NCBI GenBank assembly: GCA_032622095.1
Contig: CP136064.1
Coordinates: 220,054,205-220,118,204 of the forward strand
DNA: 64,000 bases
Direction of reading: 5' to 3'
From: Siphonodentalium dalli
Lineage: Eukaryota; Mollusca; Scaphopoda; Gadilida; Siphonodentaliidae
Made by a program: the position numbers and the translations under genes. This document shows positions 35,498 through 48,202 of the stretch, in pieces. A model generated the notes under the pieces. The model had not been told where the DNA came from. It saw only the letters and a program-made list of their open reading frames with translations, and did no database searches. How positions within the stretch are numbered: the stretch's first letter is position 1; each line of letters starts with the position of its first letter.

Positions 35498-35891
35498 AGT
35501 GATGTGAAACTCTCCGGTAGGGTGATCAAATAAAAATGGAGAATAATCTTGTCCAAAGTGGTTATTTTTACAATATTATATCTAAATTGACAACTCACAA
35601 CAACATTCTTTTTTATTATTTAAATGCAGTGACTGCCGATGGCGAAATCGTTTTCGTTAGTTTATCGCAAATAGATGCGTCCAGCTTCGAGTAGTAAATA
35701 TTTACAATTTAGCGTAGTTCAGGCAATGTTTTATATGGAGTGGTACGGTCGATTTGCTTGAGATTATCGGCGATGTTAGTAGAATTCTACATTCCTCCAG
35801 TCGGCATAGCACCTGAGTACTAACTTATCCGTTCCATGCACCCGAACAAGTACATACACCCCATGCACCCGAACAAGTACATAACATGTCT
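35498..35891 (+). mobile_element. TTAA MITE, family 2, inserted in a LINE
   Basis: TTAA lies at 35494-35497 and 35892-35895. It begins AGTGATGTGAAACTCTCCGG and ends ACATAACATGTCT. A duplicated CCCATGCACCCGAACAAGTA lies near the right end. Confidence 0.85.
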
Positions 35892-36544
35892 TTAAAGATT
35901 CTTCGAATGTGGGGCGAATTGCCCCATGTTTCTATTCCATATGAAATGTGACCGAATCAAGGCGTAATATAGTGTTTTTAGTATTTGGATTTATAGGAAC
36001 ATTTTGGTTCTCATTAAAGCATGTAAAACTTTGTAAAAAATATTTTTACAGATGTAATTAATATGATAATCAAAGTTTAAATTTTCCTCTGCGTATATTC
36101 CTGAAAAAAAAAAAATGGCTAATTCATTATTTGGCGAGGGTGTCGGACACATAATTTCATTGTTAATCATGTTAACGGATAATCGTTTATTATCGAAGCC
36201 GTGTCTGTTGGTGACATTAAATAGCAAATATATACTTTTAGAGGCATTAATAACGAGTTTATTTGCCTTTATAAAAGACTTTATCGAGCCCAATATTCCC
36301 ATCATCGAAAAGTTTATCTACCTTATTGCTGGAGGAGTGTAACGTTGGGACATCGGCAAATGATGATAGTAAATTAAGTTTGTTGATTCTGGAATGTCAT
36401 CTAAGTATTGCAAAACAGAAAGGAAAGGGCCGAGTATTTATCCTGGTGGGAAACCGGTTTTTACATTTGCAAAATCTGGTCTAACACCAGAGTGTTCAAC
36501 AAATTGTTTCCGATTTGTTAAGTAGCCTTTGGGGAAATCATTAT

Positions 36545-38523
36545 CCAGGGGCCTATACTATAGAATTACAATTGCCGTGTTTCTCCACGTGGACAAACTG
36601 TCGAATACTATGGATAAGATAATTTACAAGTGTGTGCGACTCCCCGTCATTTACAAGAACAGACAAAATCCAGTACTATGGATCTTCGTTTTCTACGCGT
36701 GGAGGCGAACGCTTGTTAATGGGTAAAGGGAACTTACTCTAATATTATACATAAATGGATATAGTAATGCCTATATATATATTTGAGTCATTTGGCGAGT
36801 GGTTTAGTGGATGTATAAAGTCAATGTTATGATAGGCAATGGGGAACACGAAAACTACTTGCGTGCACCATAATCCCAATGGTACAAGCATCGCGAAAAT
36901 ACACAAACGATTACAACATTTTACGCTGAACACGAGTACAAAATATCGTAAGCGAAAACGCTCTTTATAAGCGATAGATGTTTTATTGACCAACATCATA
37001 GAAGACAATATATAGCTTTTCATGACTTTCCTTGTATTTACATGGTTCATGGTCAAATATATTTAACGATGTATGTACGAACACAAAGGGATAGAGACGG
37101 ATAGAGTGATCACAAATAAACCCCATCGACAGAAAAACCTACACATGGTGATTATAGTGTCAGATTGAGCAGGGAAATTTTAACTGGTTCTCGTATACGT
37201 ACGATTTCGATACATGTACGATGTAATTGAAAACAAACTGAATTGCCGGAGATAATAGACTGATAAAAATATTTCCAAGTTAAAAGGGTGAAAATATATA
37301 TTTCAAGTATATTTTCCAAAGGGTCGGTGTAACTTTTTGTTTAAGTGGAAACTTAGATTTAACAACCAAAATTACACTGAATGTAGGAAAACATCATACT
37401 AGTAGTATAAATTATAATTTGCAGTTACATTAGCTGGAAAATTTAGTCATTGTAATGATTATAACATATTCTCCAGTCTTAATTTTTAAATTCAGTGCCA
37501 TTTTCTACCATGGAATCGCGGTCACATTCACGTATAAGGTCTCCGCTGCCCGAGTACACCTCCTCCCTGAACCAGAAAACTATATTTGCACCCCATTCGG
37601 TTGAAATTCTGTAATGGTTACTCAAGATTTCCAACTGTTAGAAATCCCCAAACCAACAATTCCAACCACTCGAAACTTCTGAACTAATTGCCATTTACCC
37701 CATAAATCAATCATCACTAACTTTGGGACGAAGATTATTGTGTTGCGCCAACACCCATTGAACGTCCCTGCGTGACATTTCCAATTGTTGAGTATTTTGA
37801 TGAGAATCGCCCCCGTCACAACATAATTTATGTGCAAACCCTTATTTATCAAAGACAATTTGTCTATGTTTATGAACACCATCTCAAAATATATCTATCT
37901 ACGCCTATGCGTAATTTGAACCCATCATCTCAATATGACTACGATTTTATTGACCCATTGAAACATCGCACGGCGAGAAAGGGTTAATGCATGAGTGCGC
38001 AATACACAAAGCGATAATCCGACATATCGACATTCGCACGCGTTTCATTGCGGTGACAACCACTAATTCAGCCTCGTATACTTGTAATGTTAACACCGTG
38101 TTCTACCCGATTTGTGTTATGTCTGTACTATGGAACTCCCTAAGTTTGTAATTTATCAGCCCGTCAAGCCAGTTCTTGTTTTTCCCCAAGTTAGACAATT
38201 CGAGTACTATAGAATAACAAAAAGATGCAGCGTTGGGACACTCCAAACACCACAAAAACCGAGCAGCTTGCTGCTGAAATGAATCCCAGTTACAGAATGG
38301 CTCTCCCAGAACATTATACAAGTCAGTTCACAACGATGTATGGTGTGAAAAAGGGTAATCGCCTATTGTTAAATTCCAATATCCAATGCAAGGAATTTAC
38401 AAGAACACAATTGCTTGAGTACTATAGAACACAAGTCTAGCTTTACAAGACTGGGAAATTACCGACTAACGCTGTCCACGTGGAGAAACACGGCAATTGT
38501 AATTATATAGTATAGGCCCCTGG
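36545..38523. mobile_element. 2-kb TIR element with 51-bp near-identical TIRs, inserted in a LINE
   Basis: The left end 36545-36595 begins CCAGGGGCCTATACTATA and includes ATTGCCGTGTTTCTCCACGT. The right end 38473-38523 is its reverse complement with one mismatch in 51 bp. Subterminal regions carry at least five copies of a TACTATGGA/TACTATAGA motif, which could be transposase-binding repeats. The insertion splits a LINE palm coding sequence. No transposase frame is recognised; the small frame at 38225-38440 resembles nothing known. A target duplication is not obvious because the boundary bases are palindromic (CCAGG/CCTGG). CAGGGGC-type ends occur in several superfamilies, so none is assigned. 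Confidence 0.85.
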
Positions 38524-38655
38524 CCCATGATTCCATGGTGTTTTCAGAAGTATTTCGAGATCTAGAGTGTCAAAGGCTTTGGATAAATCTATGAATATAG
38601 CCATTGTTGTGTCTGTTGTTTTTGTTTTGTCATTCATGTCCCCAAAATAATTAAG

Positions 38656-38832
38656 GAGCTTTATGGCGCGTCCACATGACCGGCAAGAAAATATCAGGTA
38701 TGCTCCATGTGACTTAATTGACCAATGAAAAACATAATACAGGAACATATCACACGGAGGCAGTCACTTGTATGTTATCGCATGCTGGTGACATGCGTTC
38801 ACCTTGATTGGTGGTCATCGCGCGGTATCCGT
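38656..38832 (-). mobile_element. Fragment of the 51741-52955 TIR element family
   Basis: GGCGCGTCCACATGACCGGC followed by AAGAAAATATCAGGTATG is the inverted counterpart of the right end at about 52790-52955, including ACCAATCAAGGTGAAC. It starts within the LINE frame and ends where the next MITE begins. Confidence 0.7.
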
Positions 38833-39351
38833 TATCCGGGCGGCGTTCGTTACAGAAATATTCATATTTGTTCCAATCGCCATCAACTGAAGGAATATTA
38901 AAAAATATATAGTTTTGTTCATATACCGAACACAATCAGCGCGTAAATTGTATATTGTCATCAAGACGTACGACGTACGGTGGTGTACGTAAACAGGAGC
39001 CTGCTCGTGTTACAGAAGTTTTGCTTCTGTTTACATAATAACACAGCGCAATTATATTGGTTAATCACACACAACTGATATAAACGCTCTTTATTATTTC
39101 CATATCAGGATAACAGTAACAAATATGTTTACCATATCCGGATCTAAACAAAAGCCAGGTTCTGTAACGTTTTTTGCTTCTGTTTACATAACAAAGGAAA
39201 AACATTTGACAATAACATACTGTTTCTGCCATATGTCTGATTGGTATAAGAACAAAGTCTGTCTATATTTTACTATTCTTTCTGATTATGGCTGTTTTTG
39301 ACGGAGGTGAATATTTTAACAGCATACCCACCGCCAACGCCGCCCGTATCT
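38833..39351 (-). mobile_element. TTAA MITE, family 1 (copy 5)
   Basis: The inverted copy begins near CCGGGCGGCGTTCGTTAC and ends GCCGCCCGTATCT before TTAA (39352-39355). The left flanking TTAA is degraded to TTAT. It adjoins a fragment of the D/E core on the right. Confidence 0.85.
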
Positions 39352-39355
39352 TTAA

Positions 39356-39450
39356 ATATGCCAAAAATGGGGGCATTAAAGTCAGGGGTGCATAGAGGGT
39401 TAGAGAGACGTTTAGTGCCGATTTCCACAAGATTGATACATTTTCTTTTC
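39356..39450. repeat. Isolated core-unit fragment of composite elements D/E
   Basis: AAAGTCAGGGGTGCATAGAG and TTAGTGCCGATTTCCAC match the tandem core units at 30.4-32.5 kb and 45.7-47.4 kb. No header or microsatellite is attached. Confidence 0.6.
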
Positions 39451-39659
39451 CCTGATTGATTACGATTACGGTCTGTTCGTTTACTGATTATGGTCTGTTC
39501 GTTTACCGAACCACGTCGTACGGGTTCTAATCCGTAATCTGAATCCAGATTCTCCCACCAAATAACTGACTCGGGTAATAGGCGATGGACTAGGGTGTCA
39601 GCTGAGGTGGTCGATAAGAAAGAAATACTTACTTTGCAGGCATTTTGCATAGAACTGAA

Positions 39660-42600
39660 GAACAATGTACATGTAAACGTGTAATAATTTTTTTTTTCCG
39701 GTGTTTTCTGGTGCTTGCAAATTTGTTCCTTTTGCCTTTTTTGACCTAATTACAAGCTGTTTAGCCTATATAATGATTGTTTTGGTGTGTTATGATCTAA
39801 ATAACACCTGTAGTGTACACACAAGATACTAGGTACAGTTATCTGTGGTCAGGTTGGCCTCAGAATGTTTTGATTATTTGGTCCCTTCTAATACTATAAG
39901 TAAACCTTCGTGAAATTTTTAACTGCGCTGGCCCACCTGGGTTGGATAACCACTTGGTATGTAAATATATTATAATGAACTCTAAAGGCAAATAAACCAC
40001 ATAAACTTCAGTAAGTAAAATAAAATATCACATTACCACTATCTGTGGTATCAAACTGAAATTCAACTCTCCAAGTCTGATATGAAACTGAAATAATGTG
40101 TAATATAAATGTAGAACATGCCTGTTCTCTAATCTATAAACATGTTTCTGACACAAAGTTACTAATACTTTAAAAGACAAAAGTGCTACAGTGTTACATA
40201 CCCAATTATTAATGAACAGACATTCACATGGATCTCTATCAGTCTCAATAGCATTTTCTTAGTAAAACATGACTGTCTTTCACTTGTGAAATAATGAGAT
40301 ATTATTTATTTATATGTGCTATTCTACAACCATTTAGCTATTGTTAATATTAAAATGATCCATCTAACCACGTACACTGCATATTGTAAAACAGGCAAGA
40401 AACAGTTTGATAAGTGTCTAGTCTGAAATACTTGGGTAATTTTGTACCAGAAAATGTAACCAAAGTTTCTTGTTAAACTCATTCATTTCTTAATCTAGAT
40501 TAGATAAAGATTTTGTAAATCACTTTGCACAACGATAATTGAAACTACACCTGAGTTTAAATTAACTTAAATAATTCTTCAGCTTTAACGTTTTTTCAAA
40601 ATTCAATTTAGAAATGTCAGTTGAACGACATCGATGATAAAATGAAAATGAATATATCTGATACATTTTGCATCGAAAGTCACTGCTACATCTGCCTCCA
40701 TTAAATCCAATAAGATCGGAGTGGATCGTTCATAGGAAACTATATTAATACCACCAGTCAAAACACTTATAAGGACACACTTCCAATGGAAATATATAGG
40801 ACATACACTTTATGAAATATTGCATAACAAAAAGAGCTGAACTGTCTCAGCACAAGCAATACACTCATATGAGATTTAAAACATTTATCTAGAAAACCTC
40901 ATCTCAACCTGGGCAGCATATAATTTTCCGGTGTGTCAGGGTGTGTTGTGTGTTTACAACTTCACTTTAACTAGCAACTTAAAAAAATATATAAAGTAAA
41001 CACGAGTGCATTTCATGGATAAAAGCACATTACACAAAGTCCAGTGCAAAGTCTGGAATAAATAATTAGATAAAATATTTTTTAAAAGTTGTTTCACTGG
41101 TTGTGTCAGCTGGTTGTGTTGAGTTTTTCATGATAAACGTTTTTAATCTCATGAATGTATTGCTTGTGCTCATAGTTATAATTTATTAGTATTGAGTTTA
41201 ACTGGTGGCGAAAGTACACCAAAGTTGGATGATGCTTGAAAAAACAGAATGGTCAAATTACGAATGACTGATAATTATTATATATGTTCATTCTAATTTA
41301 ACCACTCTCTGTTTCTCAACATCAGCCACCTTCACTGGACATTCTACACCCTGATGTTTTTGCCTATAATGGCTCTCCAGCTTGATAAATTTCATTCAAA
41401 TGTGACTGGAAAGGGGGGTCCCAAAACCATGAGTGGAAACAAATATTGTTTTTGCACAAAGAGGGGGTGCTGCAAAAAATAAAATCAGCGTTGTGCATGC
41501 AAATTTGTTCCTGGCCCCCCTGGTAAGAGGGGTAAATACCCCCCCCCCCAAATTTACAGAAAATGGTCAACAATTAAACTACCACTGGTTTGTGTTATCA
41601 TACAAGTACAAACATTTAGGTTAATTTTATCGGGTAATAAATTATAACTCCCCGTATGGTGCTATCCACCGACCTTTGCTCATTATAAGCCTTCTTGTTA
41701 GTACTGTGTCAGAAATCATCGTGTTATCCCACAAACGGTATCTAATTTGTCCAAAGCTCCAAAATAAATCAACACCAGATTTCCAAGATGAATTCAATAT
41801 GAAATTATTTGAAGAGTAAATACGGAAACCAGACCATCGAAGGTAAGCTATACGCTTCATCACAGCTAGTACTTTGGCACTGCTTAAATGGTGAATCTGC
41901 CTGCTTTATCGAGGCCATCTTTCAGTTACATGCACTACTACTATGGATTAGGCTGGGAAAGCTGAGAATGTGAATATATAATTATATATGTAAGTATAAA
42001 CATATATGTCATGTTTTCGAAGAAGACTGCTCCATTTGTACACACACGCTTATGAGAGTCAAAAATGATCTCCATACTATTCTGTACAAAACTAGAATAC
42101 CATATTTTCCCTCAATGGGTTATTTAACGTAATTGCTGTCACAGATGCAACGAAATGCGATCTGAGGGTTTAAAATTCAGAAACATTTCCCCACCAACTC
42201 CCCATCTCCAGCCGGCTGTCGTCGATGGCCTACGGCCATCGAATATGGCCCCTCATATTCGACTTTCCTACGCCCCTGATACCCCCCCCCCCAATAATTA
42301 TACCTTCCTACGCCCCTGGGTCACGGGGTCTCGATACACATTAACTCGGTCATATTATTATACAAAGTGGGTCGACCTTAGTTTGTCATGCACAGACGTA
42401 TGTATAAATTATAACACAGTTTGTCGCTTTCAAGCTAGACAGGATTTAGGCTGATTTAGGAGATTATTTTCGTTTGTAGGTGTAAAACTTGTTCATGTAT
42501 GTTTCACGTATATATCGGAATTTAACCGATATTTGCAACATTCATGCAGCTTCGCCATTGTTCTGGCGTTTTGCTAATGTGGAGACTGGTGATTGTATAA

Positions 42601-43890
42601 AACAAAAACTGATTTAAAGTCCAATATCAAGCTGGGACATTTGTAGGTAGAAAGGTGACACTGGGTCTGGGTTTTCGTTTCGTGCGTGAATAATGGACAT
42701 ACCCGTACGTACCGCCCACCAATAGGCTACGTGGTTACTGTTACTAAGCACCACAAGACATCTCAATCTCGCTACATATTCATTACTAAAATGGCTTCCG
42801 GTGCATGAGAACGGACTGTGTTGTTACTGTGTAACACGATAATATAGCTTCTTTCTGAGTTTCACGATTTTCAAGATACATATGTGTGTATAGATGCATC
42901 TTGTAAAAGTGACTGTCGTTTGATATAAACAAAAATAGATCCAGATTTAAACAAAAAACAGGTGTGCATGCGTGTTAGGCCATTTCCGATAACCAACAAA
43001 GATCGATGTTTACGTTGAATCAAACTGTGTAAATGAAGCCATTATATAACTTCAATATCAAATAGCAAATTTAATATCGAAGCTATGCTAATAGTTCACA
43101 CCTTGATGAAATAAATCAAACGGAGGTGTACATCATCGATCGGGACTACTATTTCCACGTTTTAGAAATCTGTTATATTAATATTGGAATTTAAATAACA
43201 TTAGGATCCGAGTGTGGTCGTTGGCATTGTTTAAATCCAGCGTAAACAGATGTCTTAGTTACTTATTTATTTAGGAAACCGAACTAAAACATGTATATAA
43301 ATATCGTTCGTCAACCAGACATGTTCCCCATGTACATTTCAACACAATTGTAGCTTTTTAACACATATATTGCTCTCGTGTTCGTAAATTTCCTATGGCT
43401 TACAATGGTTGTCAAGGAGCCGCTTGTTGTGTCTTTCATATCACTAGGCAGGCACATGTCGCTTCGGCGATTAAACTATCGGCTCATTGGCTATAATTGA
43501 AATTGGGGCGGTACCTACGGATAGGTCCATTGGTAATGGGATGGTGCTCGTTCCATATACCACGAAGGATAACTCTAAATTTAGCCCAGGATTTGTTTCC
43601 GGTTGTTTGTGGGCTTAGATTAGACTTGCATACAAACCTGGAAGATATATGTATTCATATAGTACGTTTCGGTTAAATATGTATGACTTCCATTAAACGA
43701 TTTCCATGCAAAGTTATGTTATTCAGTTTTGTTTGAATGTGGGTCAAGCTTAGGGTGTATAAGTACACTATAATTAAAATTGTAAAATATCAGAAACATC
43801 TTGCACCATCATTTTATCATCAGGTTGGATGGCAAACTGGGATGTTGTCTCTGGTTAGTTAATATATATCTAAAGGGTTTGGTTTATATA
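39660..43890. other. Long AT-rich stretch without recognised genes or repeats
   Basis: No frame above about 100 codons, no TIRs and no tandem arrays were found. Poly-C tracts occur at about 41539-41550 and 42281-42291. A small palindrome near 42221-42264 (CGATGGCCTACGGCCATCG) is visible. At 42710-42720 and 43495-43515 CCAAT/ATTGG and GTACCGCCC-like motifs lie in opposite orientations, which could mark a regulatory stretch. Confidence 0.55.
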
Positions 43891-44815
43891 CATTACTAGC
43901 AATATTACCCGGTGTTGCCCAGGTTAAAGCGATGTGAAACCTTCTGCATGCTGTGGATATTTGGTGGGAATAAAGAATACTCTTGCTCAAAGTGTTACAC
44001 GTATTCTCATAAAGTGTATATCCAAAATAGCATCAGAAAACATGATTCTTACACATGGAATATAAGTAGTGGCTCATCGTGTCGGATCGGAGCGAATGTC
44101 ATTTTGTTTATTATGATGAATCCGTCCCACCGACAACGAAGTATTTATTTATTTACAACTGCATATACTTCAGACGTTATAACATGAAACATGAACACCA
44201 TAAACACATTAGTTCGCAAAATTAAAGACAACAAATTGGGTTTTACATAGAGCTGTGTCAATCAATCTAGTGGGTTAGACAACTGGGTTAGACTGATATT
44301 TTGAGGACACCTGGTTATCATATCTCCGCGAAGATACAGATGTTTTAAAGAAATATCCAGGTGCTCCTCTTTTCATGGTGCTACATACTGGCTAATTATT
44401 CTCAGTTTAAAAGAAATGTTCTATATGCATGTATATCAGCTACATGTGCCCGACACAGGGCGAGATTTTGAGTTGTTAATGTTAGGCGATGAGTCTGTTC
44501 TAAAAAAATGAAAGAAATCCTCTGTATCGGGCAGATATATATACCCTTGTCAGATGTCTGTATTGGAGGATCCTGACAAGGCATGTTCTACTAACTGCGT
44601 GTTCTTTTATTTGACTGCACTTTGTGACCGCTATTTTTAAACAGGCGTTCTATACATTTCCATTTATCTCTTGACAAATTGTAACTTTTTTGTAGAAACT
44701 ATATTGAATATAGGACAGACTCAATTGTGTTATAATATATACATGAACCATTCTAATATACAATCCTCTGACGGTTCAAGGTCCCTTAGTTTGCAAGAAT
44801 ATGTGTACCCCTTAA

Positions 44816-45357
44816 AGGAGTACTGTCTACGCCATTTTCAATAAATTCCCGGTGATAAGAACGACCTAATATCGATAATATATAGAAAACTATGTAACTT
44901 GAGTCGAAGATGTATTATGTAAACGTTCAGGTTAATAGGTTATCTTAAAATCAAAGTTATTAATTTGTATTTATTTAATTTATGGCTGGAGCCATAAATT
45001 AAATTACGAGTTTCAATGCACAAGACGTAATCAAAATAATTCACGGATAGTGGATTGGGCAACGAGTGGCACACATGATCGTGTAAAAAATTATGTAAAC
45101 ACAAGCCGCTCACTGACTAGTGACTATACAATGACTTAAATGTCTATATGGGGCTATAGTATGCATATAATATAACATCTTACTTGAAAACTGTCCAAAA
45201 ATTACAACGGCAATTGGTATTTTCGCATTCCGACTAATCTGCCATCCCTAACATTACTTCGTACTCAACAGACTTTCAAATAATGGAAATCTGGTTACCT
45301 CATTCTACAACTCAGAGACTAAAGAAACCAACAACAACATTTGGGTACAGTATCCCT
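44816..45357. mobile_element. TTAA MITE, family 3 (inside element E)
   Basis: TTAA lies at 44812-44815 and 45358-45361. The ends are AGGAGTACTGTCTACG and GGGTACAGTATCCCT, diverged from the 19005 copy. Element D has no insertion at the corresponding place. Confidence 0.8.
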
Positions 45358-46353
45358 TTAAATAGAATGATAAATATACTTTTAATGCTTTCTTCTATGT
45401 ATCTGTTTTGCTAGCTCATTATATGAATGCCCCGATTCCCATCGCCATGTAAATATGACAGTTAAGAAGATATAATTGTTCAAGTTACTTAATTCGGTCA
45501 CCATTTGTCGAGATTGTGAAATTTGAGTGCAAAAAACTCATTAGAGCGATAAGGAGATGGCCTGGGAGATATAACTTTGGAGGATATCGGCGAATAACAA
45601 TCTTAATAATGCTAGTGCATCTCCTCTTGCCATCCATGACCCAAACGACACCAACTGTGATTTAATTCATTGTATCATTAGAAAAGAACGCCATATCATG
45701 GAGATGATTATGTATAAATTTGGTGGTGGAAATCGGCGACAAAAATTTCTATAGAGCACAGACAGACATACATTCGCAAATATAGATATAGATAGTTTTT
45801 GTAATCAATTGTTTGTGCCCCCCCCCCCTGCACCCCTGACTCGAACGGTGCCATATCATGGAGGTGATTATGTATACATTTTGTGGAAATCGGCGACAAA
45901 ACTATTTCGTCATTGGTTTGCTGCCCCTCCCCCTTTTCTGACCCTGATACCAACAGCGTCACTTTATACAAATTTAACCCGTACCATTATCTTCCTTGTA
46001 AAAAGTTACCGCTGTTAGACCGCCTTGGTGCCATCTCGATTGTACCCCGTGAAGTTATATATAGATCACATACAGACAGACATATATTCGCAAATATATT
46101 TAGGCACAACATGCATGTGGCGTTTTTAACACGCACGATTTGATTCCTAATATCATTTGAGATGAACGTGTATGAACTTACTGGTAATTGGCACTAAATA
46201 TATTTTTATCAGTTTTGGTGACCCTCCAGTCCCTATCTCGGACTCAAGCGACACTACTTTTGACATAATTAAACCACACACTTAGACTCATTATGGAGAT
46301 GATCTTCGAATATATATAAAATTGGTGAAAATTGCCGAGTATACAAATTTAGG

Positions 46354-46357
<4 letters not shown>

Positions 46358-46396
<39 letters not shown>
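46358..46396. repeat. CT microsatellite
   Basis: A near-pure CT run directly after GGGCCC within a core unit of element E. Confidence 0.95.
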
Positions 46397-46400
<4 letters not shown>

Positions 46401-46446
46401 ACCCAAACGGCACCAATTTGGCGTATTTAAACCACACAAATTTAGG

Positions 46447-46455
<9 letters not shown>

Positions 46456-46522
<67 letters not shown>
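46456..46522. repeat. CT microsatellite
   Basis: A second, longer CT run in the next core unit, again after a GGGCCCCCC stretch, so the pair was probably amplified with the unit. Confidence 0.95.
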
Positions 46523-46526
<4 letters not shown>

Positions 46527-47591
46527 AAACGGCACCAATTTGGCGTATATAAACCACACGATTAGATTCCTCGTATCGAAGAATATGTATCAATCTTGTG
46601 GAAATCGGCACTAAACATATTGGTTATCAATTGTGTGTCCCTCTAACCCTCTATGCACCCCTGACTTGAATGGTCCAAATTTTGACATCTTTAAACCACA
46701 CAATTATACTCCTGATATCAAGGAGATAATTATCTATAAGTTTGGTGCTAATCGGCGACTAAATACATTTTATCAAATTTAGTGAACGCACCGCTCCCCC
46801 ATCTGTCACTCAAACAGGACCAATATAGCGTCACACGATTAGATTCCTCGTATCATGGATAAGAATGTGTATCAATTTGGTGGAAATTTGCGCTAAAATA
46901 TTGTGTATCAATTTTGGTGCCCCTCTCCCTTTCAGTGCACACCTGACTCGAATAACGCCACTTTGGCAGCCTTAAGCCACACCATTAGACTCCTCATACC
47001 ATGGGGATAATTTTGTATAAGTTTGGTGAATAAACCAATTCTGATCAGATTTAGTGCCCACCCCCCCCCCCCAATCTCTCATCCAAACGACACTAATTTG
47101 GCGTCTTTAAATCACACAATTAGATTCTTTGTATCATGGAGAAGAATGTGTCTCAATTTGGTGAAAATCGGCGCTAAAATGATTTTTTTTATCAATTTTG
47201 CTGCCCCTCTCCCCCTCCGTGTATCCCTGACTCGAACAGCGCCAATTTGAACACATTTAAACCACACCATTAGATTCCTCATATCATGGGGATGATTATA
47301 TATAAGGTTGGGGGCAATCGGCGACAACAAATATTTCTGCCCCTCTCCTTTTCTACCCCTGACAACAACAGCGTCACTTTAGAAAATTCTAACCTGCGCC
47401 ATTATCTTTCTCGTAAAAAGTTACCCCTGATAGACGGTCCCCTGTGAATTACTATAGAACACATCAGACAGACAAACAAACAGACAGACAGACAGACATT
47501 CGCAAATATAGATAAGATGACCATTTCTAAAAAGATAAGTTTGCATGTAAGGTCAACCCAAACTGAGCCACTCTAAATATACAATAAGTAT

Positions 47592-47965
47592 AAACCAATT
47601 CTGATCAGATTTAGTGCCCACCCCCCCCCCAATCTCTCATCCAAACGACACTAATTTGGCGTCTTTAAATCACACAATTAGATTCTTTGTATCATGGAGA
47701 AGAATGTGTCTCAATTTGGTGAAAATCGGCGCTAAAATGATTTTTTTTATCAATTTTGCTGCCCCTCTCCCCCTCCGTGTATCCCTGACTCGAACAGCGC
47801 CAATTTGAACACATTTAAACCACACCATTAGATTCCTCATATCATGGGGATGATTATATATAAGGTTGGATGAGAGATTGGGGGGGGGGGGTGGGCACTA
47901 AATCTGATCAGAATTGGTTTATTCACCAAACTTATACAAAATTATCCCCATGGTATGAGGAGTCT
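47592..47965. repeat. Duplicated and inverted pieces of element E's core
   Basis: 47592-47870 repeats 47028-47305 almost exactly in direct orientation. 47870-47965 is the reverse complement of about 46990-47090 (ACTAAATCTGATCAGAATTG). This is a local rearrangement just beyond the element's tail. Confidence 0.85.
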
Positions 47966-47967
47966 AG

Positions 47968-48202
47968 GAAAATATATTAACACTACAGAAAGGTAGGCAT
48001 TGATATATATTGTTGACATTTTGACGAGTCCATTGCCGCCGTTCAGTAACAACGGGCACATCCACTCTGGCTTGATACTCTATGAGGAGTAGGAAAATAT
48101 ATTAACACTACAGAAAGGTAGGCATTGATATATATTGTTGACATTTTGACGAGTCCATTGCCGCCGTTCAGTAACAACGGGCACATCCACTCTGGCTTGA
48201 TA
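47968..48202. repeat. Two-copy tandem duplication, ~123 bp
   Basis: AGGAAAATATATTAACACTA through CACTCTGGCTTGATA occurs at 47968-48082 and again at 48090-48202, essentially identical. Confidence 0.9.

Larger units (their letters stand above)
35366..38655 (-). pseudogene. CR1-like LINE RT fragment split by two nested DNA elements
   Basis: The retroelement survives in three pieces read in order on the minus strand. 38655-38524 gives AIKLLNYFGDMNDK then AIFIDLSKAFDTLDLEILL, the palm motif A region with its aspartates. 36544-35892 gives YLTNRKQFVEHSGVRPDFAN, KTGFPPG, a damaged motif C (ADD now ADV), VDKLF, IKANKLVINASKSIYLLF, LNFDYHINYICKNI and LKTLYYALIRSHF. 35493-35366 gives LQKKAIRII, then NAKYNSYTAPLFKRLYITKV and DLYTIKSL. 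Frameshifts occur in each piece. The last part matches the LINE at 5930-7128. Interruptions are a 2-kb TIR element (36545-38523) and a family 2 MITE (35498-35891). A third element abuts the 5' side at 38656. Confidence 0.8.
43895..47515 (+). mobile_element. Composite element E: header, tandem core, ACAG microsatellite tail
   Basis: It opens with ACTAGCAATATTACCCGGTG then TTGCCCAGG, aligned base for base with element D's opening. The ~0.9-kb head matches D inverted, then a family 3 MITE interrupts (44816-45357), and the head resumes. The core (about 45660-47460) is a run of degenerate units with ATCAATTTGGTGGAAATCGG and ACCACACGATTAGATTCCTC. Three microsatellite-plus-ATTCGCAAATATA tails are present, near 45760-45795, 46070-46100 and 47464-47515, so the core probably grew by joining more than one element end. 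Two long CT runs sit inside core units. It is non-coding. Confidence 0.75.

Noticed and set aside
38225-38440. 71-codon frame inside the 2-kb TIR element
   Set aside because: Overlaps the subterminal repeat zone and resembles no transposase.
46322-46611. Ser/Leu-rich and Arg/Glu-rich frames
   Set aside because: These are translations of CT/GA microsatellite runs.
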